DNA of 64,000 nucleotides. Source: Stichopus chloronotus (taxonomy: Eukaryota > Echinodermata > Holothuroidea > Aspidochirotida > Stichopodidae). This document shows positions 12,101 through 20,727 of the stretch, one piece after another. The stretch is from NCBI GenBank assembly GCA_021234535.1, contig CM037835.1:7688001-7752000 (forward strand), written 5' to 3'. Every line of letters begins with the position of its first letter. Within the stretch, counting starts at the first letter, position 1. A program made the translations under genes and the position numbers. A model generated the notes under the pieces. It was not told the DNA's origin. It worked only from the letters and a program-made list of their open reading frames with translations, and did not search any database.

Positions 12101-13090
12101 GGCACTAAAGTGGTGTCACAATCCCAGTGAAGACAATTGATGGTGATGCCACATACATGGCATTATGTCTGTTACATGGACGTGATATTAGATAACATTG
12201 GGTAGAACTACATACATCCATCTTGAACGTACAGTTTTTAGGAAGTAGTGAGTGGAGTCACAGTGCGGGTGATGAAAAAAATTAAATGTGACGTCACTCA
12301 TAGTGCAAGGCGTAATCCAGTTTACTGAGCCTCCAGTTTGAAGTGGAGTTGTGGTTGCAGTCCTGGGTCCTTTATCAAGATAGATCTTTTGGATACTGTA
12401 GTTTTGAGAAAGTTTTCAAAGCCCAATCAGCTGGAGTGGAGCACCCCCAGAGATAAAGATTTTCGGATGGGGTAATCTGCAGTTGCATGTCATCGCTGTA
12501 AATAATAATGCTACTCAATCATTTTGGAGTTTAAGGTGATTCAAAAATGCAATGTCATATGCATGCCTTTATGTGGTAAATGTCACAGGTATTTGAAGAG
12601 ATAAAATAGGGTAGTATTAATTGCAAAAACAAAAACCTGATTGGTGATTCAACATTACTGGACTGATGCAGATTGGCATATGTTACGCCAGTTCAGTCGA
12701 AAGTTTGGCCGAAGTTCACCAAATTTACCACTAAATTATGTAAATTAGTACCTAAGTTACGCATGACTTGCATACTGACTGTGGTCAAAGCCTCACACTA
12801 AGATTGAGTGTGGTAGTCCCTTCTAAGATTAGGCTAGGCCTTTCAGTTTCAAGGCTAAGGCAGAAGCCAGCCTATCCTACGATAATGAACTTCGTTCACC
12901 AGTTTAACACAAGTCACACATATGGATGCCCAACTATTCCTGACGAAAGCAATTTCGAGTTAGGGCCTAACAAAACAAGTTCGGGCCAATGTACTGTCGA
13001 AAATCTAACGATAACGTAGCTCACCCAATCAGGCAATTTCGCAGGACCTGGGGAAAAGTTTATAACACGTTTTTCTTTCTTAGATTCCAT
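27..13090 (-). CDS. PSAT1: Phosphoserine aminotransferase, N-terminal half (gene model, 6 exons, 3' end off window)
   Basis: This enzyme converts 3-phosphohydroxypyruvate and glutamate to phosphoserine and 2-oxoglutarate, the second step of serine synthesis, in the cytosol with PLP. Six exons join in frame (13025-13090, 11095-11155, 8584-8653, 6451-6647, 550-627, 27-121; 567 nt, 189 codons), each with AG acceptor and GT donor. Family marks appear in order: [10 protein letters not shown] near residue 10, EMSHRSADF (substrate-binding His-Arg) near 43, [14 protein letters not shown] (PLP phosphate loop) at 79, GGWSAKA (Trp that stacks on PLP), CANET, and CDMSSNFL. The PLP lysine exon lies beyond the left edge. 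The vertebrate enzyme is about 370 residues, so about half is present. The start is chosen by the N-terminal match and a good context (G at -3, G at +4). The loop between PLNL and ADY is three residues shorter than in human PSAT1 as I recall it. The assignment is secure. Confidence 0.96.
122..549 (-). other. PSAT1 intron 5
   Basis: 428 bp, AT-rich, no second gene or repeat recognised. Ends are GTGAGT and TTTCAG on the minus strand. Confidence 0.85.
550..627 (-). CDS. PSAT1: PSAT1 exon 5
   Basis: The acceptor is TTTTCTCAG and the exon encodes (R)[25 protein letters not shown] plus a split Gly. The [12 protein letters not shown] block is a hallmark of PSAT; the NET threonine contacts the cofactor in the family. 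The donor is G|GTGAGT. Confidence 0.93.
1518..1645. repeat. Tandem duplication, period about 72 bp
   Basis: The segment starting GCCAACTGTT at 1518 recurs from 1590 with a few substitutions. Both copies share the CATCTTCACTTCAT-like core and the ATCAAA/ACCAAA stretch before TTTTCACA. Confidence 0.75.
3110..4380 (+). repeat. Degenerate tandem repeat, period about 145 bp
   Basis: The marker AATTyCwTAAAATGGrCC recurs at about 3784, 3928, 4075 and 4218, giving spacings near 145 bp. Other markers (GAGTATCATTAT...ATCTGTAG and CCACATGGGACCTTGGAC) keep the same order. A diverged unit lies near 3180. Family 3 MITE sequence interrupts the block. Confidence 0.75.
3313..3618 (+). mobile_element. MITE-like element, family 3 (degenerate copy)
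   Basis: It shares its interior with the copy at 39563-39936 (TTTGTACTGGCTG, TGTGGAAA, TGGTCAC and ACTCACT in the same order). Its right end is GGCCCCTTTAA, the inverse of the TTAAAGGGG start of the other copy. The left end is eroded, so its boundary is approximate. Confidence 0.6.
4427..4454. repeat. Near-perfect palindrome at the edge of the 145-bp block
   Basis: AGCTCACACCAG is followed by CTAGCTGGTATGAGCT; the arms pair except for one C/T position. A weaker version sits at 3066-3093, on the other side of the block, so the pair may mark the ends of one repeat unit. Confidence 0.7.
5376..5983 (-). repeat. DR1-type dispersed tandem repeat, copy A
   Basis: On the minus strand a hairpin head (5959-5983, TTCCTTGCC paired with GGCAAGGAA) is followed by ATCTATGCGATGGTGATG, a GT-rich tract, and several units of about 110-150 bp with GATATCTCAAGAAG, TCATACTTGGTATG, GGAGGTCAAAGGTCATTTG. 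A perfect AGGTCA-A-AGGTCA lies at 5645-5657. Confidence 0.8.
6019..6370. repeat. Tetranucleotide microsatellite (ATGT)n then (ATGC)n
   Basis: About 75 uninterrupted ATGT units run from 6019 to about 6319, followed after a short break by 12 ATGC units (6323-6370). ATGC repeats are self-complementary. The long open frames on both strands (MYVC and THIY repeats) are artefacts of the period. Confidence 0.97.
6451..6647 (-). CDS. PSAT1: PSAT1 exon 4 (PLP-binding loop)
   Basis: The longest exon here (197 nt). It completes the split Leu and carries the [11 protein letters not shown] strand, the [17 protein letters not shown]-phosphate loop, [13 protein letters not shown] with the PLP-stacking Trp, and then a helix and strand ending at LDQYN. 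The donor is GTAAGT. Its 3' end lies only about 80 bp from the ATGC/ATGT microsatellite, which is in the following intron. Confidence 0.95.
6648..8583 (-). other. PSAT1 intron 3
   Basis: CpG-poor, AT-rich intron of 1.9 kb; no convincing exon or repeat found. Confidence 0.8.
8584..8653 (-). CDS. PSAT1: PSAT1 exon 3
   Basis: After an AACAG acceptor, the exon completes Glu and encodes [19 protein letters not shown], then RRV and a split Leu. The His-Arg pair of MSHRS is the substrate phosphate/carboxylate-binding site in the family. The donor is GTAAGT at 8583-8578, phase 2. Confidence 0.93.
8654..11094 (-). other. PSAT1 intron 2
   Basis: 2.4 kb. Contains copy B of the DR1 repeat family (9580-10080); the rest is unremarkable AT-rich sequence. 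Confidence 0.8.
9580..10080 (-). repeat. DR1-type dispersed tandem repeat, copy B
   Basis: On the minus strand the head reads GGTTGCGACGATAATCGTAA, then CGCGGCGGTGTGTG, then units with GATATCTCAAGAAAGGAAGC and GGAGGTCAAAGGTCATTTTG. A perfect DR1 is at 9908-9920. About three units are recognisable. Confidence 0.8.
11095..11155 (-). CDS. PSAT1: PSAT1 exon 2
   Basis: It begins in phase 0 after a CGCAG acceptor and encodes [20 protein letters not shown], matching the family helix VLLEIQKELL and the GxGISV turn. It ends in phase 1 before GTACAG, so the next codon is split as G|AA (Glu of EMSHR). Confidence 0.93.
11156..13024 (-). other. PSAT1 intron 1
   Basis: 1.9 kb. The part from about 11.5 kb onward regains normal CpG density. 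An 85-codon open frame at 11647-11904 (plus strand) lacks any recognisable domain and is probably chance or an old repeat. Confidence 0.75.
13025..13090 (-). CDS. PSAT1: PSAT1 exon 1 (start codon, 22 residues)
   Basis: The exon opens with ATG at 13090 and encodes a basic MESKKEKR leader followed by [14 protein letters not shown], the usual first strand of PSAT. It ends in phase 0 at TGG before the donor GTGAGC (13019-13024). It is too short for ordinary ORF finding, and was located by looking for the NFxPGPAKLP motif upstream of exon 2. Confidence 0.93.
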
Positions 13091-13520
13091 TTCTGGTTAC
13101 AACTTTCTTCCTGTTGTTGCCTACGAGGTTGGTTGCAATTTCAAATAAACTAGAGTGATGAAGTTTTGAACGTTTTCAAAAATGATAGTAAGTCTACAAA
13201 TTCGTATATTACAATTCTCCCGCTACAAAGCTCTCACTTGCACCATGCACTGCACTGTGGTAACTACTGTATACAATGCCTCAGTGTTCACACACATATG
13301 GATCGAGCAAAAATAATATGCACATGTTTGCGAGTTCCACGGCTACGCAGACTACACCAGATTTCTGAGGTCAAAGGGTTCCCCCTGTGTTTACAATTTG
13401 CTTTCGAAGTTCTGATTGGATATCCGTCTTTGGTGATGTAATTGCGCCCAAGTTGATTGGTTCACTGAAGAATCGCACGTGGTCTCAGAATGTTTACAAG
13501 CCGGGAATATTCCAGGGTAA
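13091..13520 (-). promoter_or_regulatory. Probable PSAT1 promoter region
   Basis: The 430 bp upstream of the PSAT1 ATG are CpG-normal and contain a CACGTG E-box (13476-13481), an inverted CCAAT (13456-13460) and TGATGTAAT (13434-13442), which fits the loose C/EBP-ATF response element consensus TGATGnAAn. No TATA box is obvious. PSAT1 is an ATF4 target in vertebrates; whether this site functions here is inference. Confidence 0.45.
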
Positions 13521-14904
13521 GCTAAAATTTCCTCCATGGGCTCTATAGGAACACCGTAGCAAAAAATTGTCGCGCAACCGGCACAAATATTAGCCTGATC
13601 ACAGTGGCACGGTTGTCCCTATCACAATTGTAAGTTTATCCTACTATCTCCGGAAAAATACGGTATGCAAGATGGTAGTCTATTCAGATACGTATAGCAG
13701 GAATCATGGTAGTGTGTCACCTTAATTTGATTAAGTTTTTTTCTCGTCGTGAGGGGATTTTCCTCAGTCACTGCTCCAGTTGAAGTGTATTTATTTCTAT
13801 TGTATGGGGACACTAGGAAGCAACTGTGATTCCTTTTATAAAGTCAGTTCATGAAAAGAATGATACCCTCAAAGTACCTTGGCTCACACTGACACTGTAA
13901 CCGCCTGTCACTTGAATTTAAAGATATCATTTGGCAACCAAGTGATAACAGAACAACCTGTTGTTTTGAGCCAGGTGGAAGAACTGGGTGAAAGTGCCCT
14001 TGATAGCAAAGTCTCGGATATTGGGACTGGCTGAGTTGCATTGTGTAACCTACATGATGCTTCACTGTGTGAGGAGTGAGTGGATGGGGAGGGATATTAA
14101 ATTTATAGCCCCATGATTGGGTGATGCATGAACCGATGGTGTAACTAAAGTGTCGGTAAATTTGGACATTTTTGCACGAAGACACATTCTTTAAAGTTAA
14201 CAAATGTTTACCCAATTAGGGTTTATACCTCTCATACTACTTAGCTTCGTTTCAAAATGTGGTTCTCGTAGTAATGGTCCCTACTCAGTGTACTCCCACC
14301 CCCGCGGCACAAAAATGGGGTCCCTGTCAAGTACGACCACATGACTGAGCTAGTAAGACCCAAAGCACATCCATGGGAAATGTTCCTCTCAGCTAGCGGG
14401 AGTTCTTCCCCTTCGCGTTTTCTGCCTCTCATCGGGCCTATATCACCCTCCCTCGTCCACTCGTCTCCCTCCCCAAACAAATTTTTTGACCAAAAATTAT
14501 CCAAAAATGGCATTAGGGTATGCCGGGGCGTTGAGACAGTTTAAGATGGTAGAAGGGACGATAGTCTTAAAAAGTGTTAGAGCCACTGGTTTAAAGTTAA
14601 TTGAAGTTTATGCTTCCAACATTATATTCCAATCAGATATATGGGACATTTCCGGAGTGACCACATTGCTAATTCTAGTAGGCCTGCCATTTTTTCCCCA
14701 TTGCACATCCCTGCATGAAGAATTCAAAGCCTTTTCTTGCTTTTTGAGTAAAAGTTTAGTTAAAATAAATGAAAGATACCCTCTAAACTCTCTGAAGATA
14801 CCCAAAATGCAGTTTGACTTTCCACAAGTTGTGGGATTTCATTAAGCGCTTTGTCTAAAGCATCGGAGGCTCAGTGCGGGATAGATGCGTCATTTTGGTT
14901 TCGA

Positions 14905-15345
14905 TGAAATCGTAACCTTTGTAATCAGGCAGCGGTGTATGTGTATGTGTGTGTGCGTGTGTTTGGGACGCCTAATTTGTAAACATGATATCTCAAGAAG
15001 GGAAGCTTGGATAAATATCATATGTGGTATGTTGGGTGCCACATTGAATATAAGATCCCTGTAGACTTTGGTTGAGGTCAAAGGTCATTTGAGGTCAACA
15101 GGGGTCAAATTGTGAAAATCTCATAAACAATTAGATAACTGAAGAAGGGAAGCTTGGTCAAATGTCATAGTTGGTATGTTGGTGTGCCACATTATGTACA
15201 AGATCTCTATTGATTCTGATGAAGTCAAAAGTCATTTGAGGTCAAGAAGGGTCAAACTGTGAAAACCTTGTACACACTATATTTCCAGAAACTAAGCTTG
15301 GATAAATTTGATATGTTGTAAGTAAGTGTACCACATTGATTACAG
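14905..15345 (+). repeat. DR1-type dispersed tandem repeat, copy C
   Basis: Head with AAATCGTAACCTTTG, GGCAGCGGTGTATG and a GT-rich tract, then three units each with GATATCTCAAGAAGGGAAGC or a variant and TTTGAGGTCAACAGGGGTCA. A perfect DR1 lies at 15075-15087. Confidence 0.85.
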
Positions 15346-16399
15346 AATCACTTTTGTGACCCGACCTCGCTTTCTGTACCACCAAGCCTATGTAATTAAG
15401 TTTATGACTGCTAATGTTTCGGTTTCACGTGTATCTCAAGTCAAAACTGCTTGTCAGCCACATCTAATTTATGCACTCTTTGAAATAAACACTGCCCACC
15501 AGATGAAGATACCTGTCATCTTCTCATGAATAATGTGTCCATCATACAGTGGACAGGTACTAGTGTCACTGAATCTTCATGAGTGCATGACATTGAGATA
15601 GCCCATCTGGTGATCACTGAGCAGACGTTGAAGACGAAATTGAGATGATCAGGGAGAAGTAAATTGGCTCTGGACCAGGCAAGATCTACCTACCATTACA
15701 GTCCAGTACTCCCCGAATCTTGGACATGAAACAACATCGTCTTACTTTGTATTCTTAGGCGGAGAACTGAAGTTATTCCCCCATTGTTTAACTGGCTGTT
15801 ACCCTCGCCAGGCCGTTTGTTGGTGCATGTTCTCCTGCTTTTTCCCTTCCTGTTATCGGGCAGACCGCTGTTACCTTCTCCCAGCTGTCTGCTGATGTTT
15901 CTAGTGGAACCGTGAAACCATCATATCGCTGTGTTGCTCATATATCCTGCAATTTTGGTGGGACTTTGACTTGAACTGAGTTATCGGCGCTAGAACAGGA
16001 GTTACCCCCTTCTGGCACCCACATTTAAAAATATCGATTCTGGACACACCAGAGCTTTTATCTCTCGGAATTGAAACCTGCACCCTAGGCCTTGGACAGA
16101 CCTCTCTAATGACGTAGCCAGCGAACCAGCAACGTACACGAAGACCCGGATCAAGACCTATGTTGTAGATTTCATATTCGGTGAGTGTAGCGCTACACGT
16201 TTGTTAAATTTCAAGGCCTTGAATTATGCTTGTATCATTGTTATCATGTCTTAATTGTTGTCCTTAAATTTATGTACACCCATTATTAATGTTAAATGTT
16301 AGAAATAGACGAGTTTGGTAGTAGATTCAAGCTACCCCTTTGTCTGCATTGCATTGTTGTTATTATTACTCAAATCTGCTACTTCGGAACACTTTTGAC

Positions 16400-16690
16400 T
16401 TTATTTCAAGAAGGAAAACTTCTGCAGATCTTCCATTTAGAATTGTCTTTGGGGAAGGTCAAAAGTCATTTGAGGTCAACAGGGTTACATTATGAAATTC
16501 TTGTAAATGTCATATCTCAAGAAGAGAAGCTTTGACAGATGTCATTTTCAGAATAGTTGCACCTCATTGACTAAAAGAGCCCTTTTGTCCTTAGTGGAGG
16601 TCAATAGGTCTTTCGATGTCAACAAGGGTCAAATTGTTAAAAGTTTGTAGACATGATAGCAAGAAAGGAAGCTTGTACAGATCCCATATT
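16400..16690 (+). repeat. DR1-type dispersed tandem repeat, copy D (headless, diverged)
   Basis: Two units with GGTCAAAAGTCATTTGAGG, ATATCTCAAGAAGAGAAGC and GACATGATAGCAAGAAAGG, in the same orientation as copy C about 1.1 kb away. The GT-rich head is missing. Confidence 0.75.
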
Positions 16691-17427
16691 TGATATAAAG
16701 AATAGCCAGCCTTTGACAGATACTGACTTATAATGTCAGATTCAGAAAGAAAAAAACGCTTATAATGAGATCATCGAAACCACTATGCATTTGAACATTC
16801 TAATTTCTTAAGAGTTAATGAAGCAAGTTTCCATACCGAGTTTAATACGTAGTCTAACCAGGGAGTTGGCGTATAAACTAAGGCAACGTTTGCTATGACA
16901 ACTTCAAAGAAATGAAATTCCAGCTGTAGACCTGTATTAAGAGTATAGCACGATGGGAATATAGGAGTATATGGGAGTATAGCACATTACTGGAACCCAA
17001 TTTTCATGTTCGTACGTGAAATACAAGCACTTAAAAGAATACAAAATGGGTGTGGTCGAACTTTGTTTAATGAGCAAGCACAATCATGGCGTATCATTTG
17101 ATCTAATTCCAAGTTTGTGTAATCTTCTGACAAGTTCGTAGAGGTGGTTCAAAGTTGGTGTGTTGTTCTTGACTCATCTCATGCACACTAGACATGACTC
17201 GTTAAGTGGATCTGGTTTCTGAGTGACTGAATCAGTTTTGCAATTGACAAATGACTGCAAAATCAGCCGTTTACAATAGACATTGAACGTTCCTTGTAGG
17301 CAGTAGTGTGAAAAAAAAACGAAGAGCAATTAAAAAATTGTGGCGTTTGCACATGACATTTCGGAACAGGTCAAACAAATTGGTGGATTGCTCAGCGGTG
17401 ACGGTCGCTGGCTTATGTGCTCCACCC

Positions 17428-17778
17428 CTCAGTCCGACAAATGTTAAGTCCGACATGTTTTTAATCCGAATAAAAAATGTCCGTTTTCAATCCGGAAGTG
17501 AAATATACGTTTTCAGTCCGAAAATGAATTTTTTTAGGTAGTTGACATTTGACATAGCTGTCAGTGCTTTTTTAGTGATTTTGTAAAACTTAATTGATAC
17601 ACCCAACATTTTAGACAACGTCGCTAAACTACCACAAAATTTGAAAAGGTGCGAGAGGCACATGGGATCACATCGGATACATTTAACACATAAAATTATT
17701 GTCATCTATCTAATTATTAATATCTATCTAATTATTATCTATCAATATAATTATTATCTATCTAATTATCTATCTATC

Positions 17779-17874
<96 letters not shown>

Positions 17875-17962
17875 TCTATTTCATTTTCGAACTGAAAACT
17901 CGTTTTTTTTTCGGACTGGAAACTGTTTTTTCGGACTGAAAACGTGTCGGACTGAAGACGTA
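17428..17962. mobile_element. Fold-back element with CAGTCCGA-repeat inverted arms
   Basis: The left arm (17428-17526) has iterations of CAGTCCGA/AATCCGA with GTTTTCAGTCCGAAAATG at its inner end. The right arm (17881-17962) carries the reverse complement, CATTTTCGAACTGAAAAC then TTTCGGACTGAAAACG, ending GTCGGACTG. The centre is non-repeated sequence plus a TATC/TGTC microsatellite. No coding capacity is apparent, so this looks like a non-autonomous terminal-inverted-repeat element. Confidence 0.7.
17703..17882. repeat. (TATC)n-(TGTC)n-(TATC)n microsatellite
   Basis: Imperfect TATC/TAATTATC repeats pass into about 12 TGTC units and back to TATC. The array lies inside the fold-back element, next to its right arm. 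Confidence 0.92.
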
Positions 17963-19492
17963 TCCCACTTATGTCACCGTGTGATTACGTATATGATCAG
18001 CATACAAAATTAATTTTATCGATTTTTGGCCGATTTCGACAATCTCGAGACCTATCAATTACAAATGACTGTTTAAATAACATATTGTGTTAATTATGAG
18101 TTGACCAATGACCAATTATATACTAGCATATTTTTCATTGGTCTTACGTTTTCTTTATTTTTAAATGTGCCATAGAGGCTTTTTATGTCGCAATACGCCA
18201 TCCAATTAATAAACTACTTTGAAAATTAACGGGAGCGTCATAAAAACAATGAAACAAAATATCGCGTTTGAAACTTACCGGTTGTTATTATGAGAAGTAC
18301 CGACACGAATGCTGAGGCCTATGTATTAATATCATGGAAAAGTACAGGTCTCACAAGTAAAATATACAGTGACTCAAGTCATGTACGGTAGCTCCTTGAT
18401 CGGTGTACATGAGGAATTATAGTATTTCCAGTTAGAACAATAAAGAACTGTCTTTACATACATTCTACAATCTAATCGCTTCATTACGTCGTCAGCGATC
18501 AGTGAACATTTATTAGGCTAGTATACTCCCAATTGGCTTGTTGAAGAAGAAGCATATGGTTAAGTTGAATGAAAATTGTCATCCAATATGGTATTTCACA
18601 TACTTTTCGTCGTTTTGTTATAAGAATATGCAATCACGTGACAGCATATATTTTATCCAAGGAAACCCACCTGCTTTTCCAAATTGTCTGGATGTTCCAA
18701 TTAAAAGACAAGCTTAACTTTTGAAGATGACATTTTAATGCTTTTGTCCCCTTTTCTTTTTTACATTTTACCCATACAAGCAATTACTTGATGACAACTG
18801 TGTTTTCCCGCGTTGAGTTCGTCTGTCGGGTGTTCATGTATGATGTTTACAGACACATTGATCTGGTTTAAAATGGCCAGGAAATTTAAATAGGCCAATA
18901 TTGGGTCGTTGCTAAGGTGGGCATATCGTTTAGTGAACACCGTCATCGTCAACTTGAAAATGGTGGCGGTATTCTTAAATGATCATTGTGATTATCGTTC
19001 TTTATTTTTGATTGGCCGTGAAACTTTTTTCCTATACGATCAACGAGGGTCATTTGCATAACTAGTATATCCAATATATGGTGATAACATAATGCCATTA
19101 TATACATTATATATTATTTATATATTATTTAAATAAATCTCGGGTTAATTTTGGGACGACTTGAGATCTAAGTGAACTGTCGTCAAGTGACTTCTACGGT
19201 GAATCTGAAACTTTAGATTCGTGTCCAGTCCTGAGAATAATCAATCGTTTATATATTTTCTTAACAACATCATAAACAAATTGAATTCAGAATCAATACG
19301 TTTCAAGGAAAAGTTTACTCACTTATACCAAAGGTATTAACGTAAGGCTGCATAAATACAAATTGCGCATCAAAACTGCCCTCTTCGCCTACGTTAAACC
19401 ATGTACTTAAATCCATCGCATTACAGAAGCGTTGAAGCAGAATTATACCTTCTAACTGCTGCCGTACGAAAGTCTAGTAACACAAGCAAGTC

Positions 19493-19625
19493 AAAATTAT
19501 TACTTTGTCATTTTTAATTATTAATTTGTTATTACAAATCAATAAAATGATTAATTTGTAACAACAAATTTAAGTATTTGTTATAACAAAATATTAATTT
19601 GTCATAACAAAGTAATAATTTGTAA
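19493..19625. repeat. AT-rich palindromic element with TTTGTTATTACAAA iterations
   Basis: The left end AAATTATTACTTTGT is mirrored by ACAAAGTAATAATTT on the right, about 130 bp in all. The interior repeats self-complementary ATTTGTTATTACAAAT-like motifs, so a single strand could fold along most of its length. Confidence 0.7.
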
Positions 19626-20712
19626 TAATAAATATAAGAAGACAAAAACCATGGGAATATATTAACGAAAATGGAGCAGAGGTGTTTGACAAACATCTTT
19701 CCAAAGTTTCATTCAGAGATATTGTTTCCTATCCAAGTTACACACTTTTGAATTTCAGAAAAGGGTGATTTCATTTTTGCAATGTAAACCCACTCGGGGA
19801 ATGTTAACCCACTTGAGTAAGTCAAATTATGATGTCACATAACCACTGATAGTAGGAGGTTTAACGTAATTCTTTGTTTTCTTTACCTATATAAGCCGCA
19901 CACACTTGTAAACATTTTGCGTTGAATTACGAATTTTATGAAGAATTCAACTAGTTGACATTAACATGTTGAACTTGATAGGTTATAGAGTGCGCATTGT
20001 TTTGTTTACCATATTAATGTACAAAACAAGGTAATGGATTGACTGACTTACCTTGCCAGTTTAAGTTACGTGGGATGCATCCGCTGATTGTGTACCCGTT
20101 GTTTCTTTCGAAGCAGCTCGAAATTAATTGAAGAACATTACCCCTGTATCCCCCCCCCCCCTACACTTACACACACGTACTTTACATGGAGTAACGGTAT
20201 GTGCGATTATCAATGTAACGAATTTTAAGTTTGTAAGGTGAAGTCTATCTTCCTACAAAACGTGACTGAATTCTATAATGTTTTGTCTTCTTCACACAAC
20301 CGTACGAATTAATTTCTAAAACGTCATATATCAGTATGAAGAATTTGTAGCCGAGACGGTATTTAGTCCAAAAAGCAGGGAACCTTCTCCGGAGGCTCAT
20401 GGTGAGTGGACAAAAAGATTAATTGTAGGTTGTTCCCCTCCCCATCGATACAAAAATTACAAATTACTCGAAAGGGGAGTAGTGGGGTTTTGTTGGTGGC
20501 TGTTTTGAATGAATTGCCGGTATACACTCACTAGGGCTTTTTTATCTTCAAAAATATGAAATTTTGCTCTCCCTGACTTTTTCAATTGCAAACCGTTTTC
20601 GACAATTCCGTCCCCTAAAAGCATTGCTATTATACAACAGCGTATGATCTAGGGTTGTTGCTTTTTTGCTTATGTGATCATTGGCGTAGCAAGAGTACAT
20701 GTGTGTGTGTGT

Positions 20713-20727
20713 GGGGGGGGGGGGGGG
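20713..20727 (+). repeat. 15-nt G tract after a GT run
   Basis: The G run follows (TG)n. It is one of many homopolymeric G/C tracts of 10-17 nt in the middle of the window (others at 20150-20161, 31201-31214, 36436-36448, 37731-37743, 38104-38117, 42143-42155, 46852-46868). Confidence 0.95.

Noticed and set aside
17641..17895. Open frame rich in LSIYLS/CLSV repeats
   Set aside because: It is a translation of the TATC/TGTC microsatellite inside a fold-back element.
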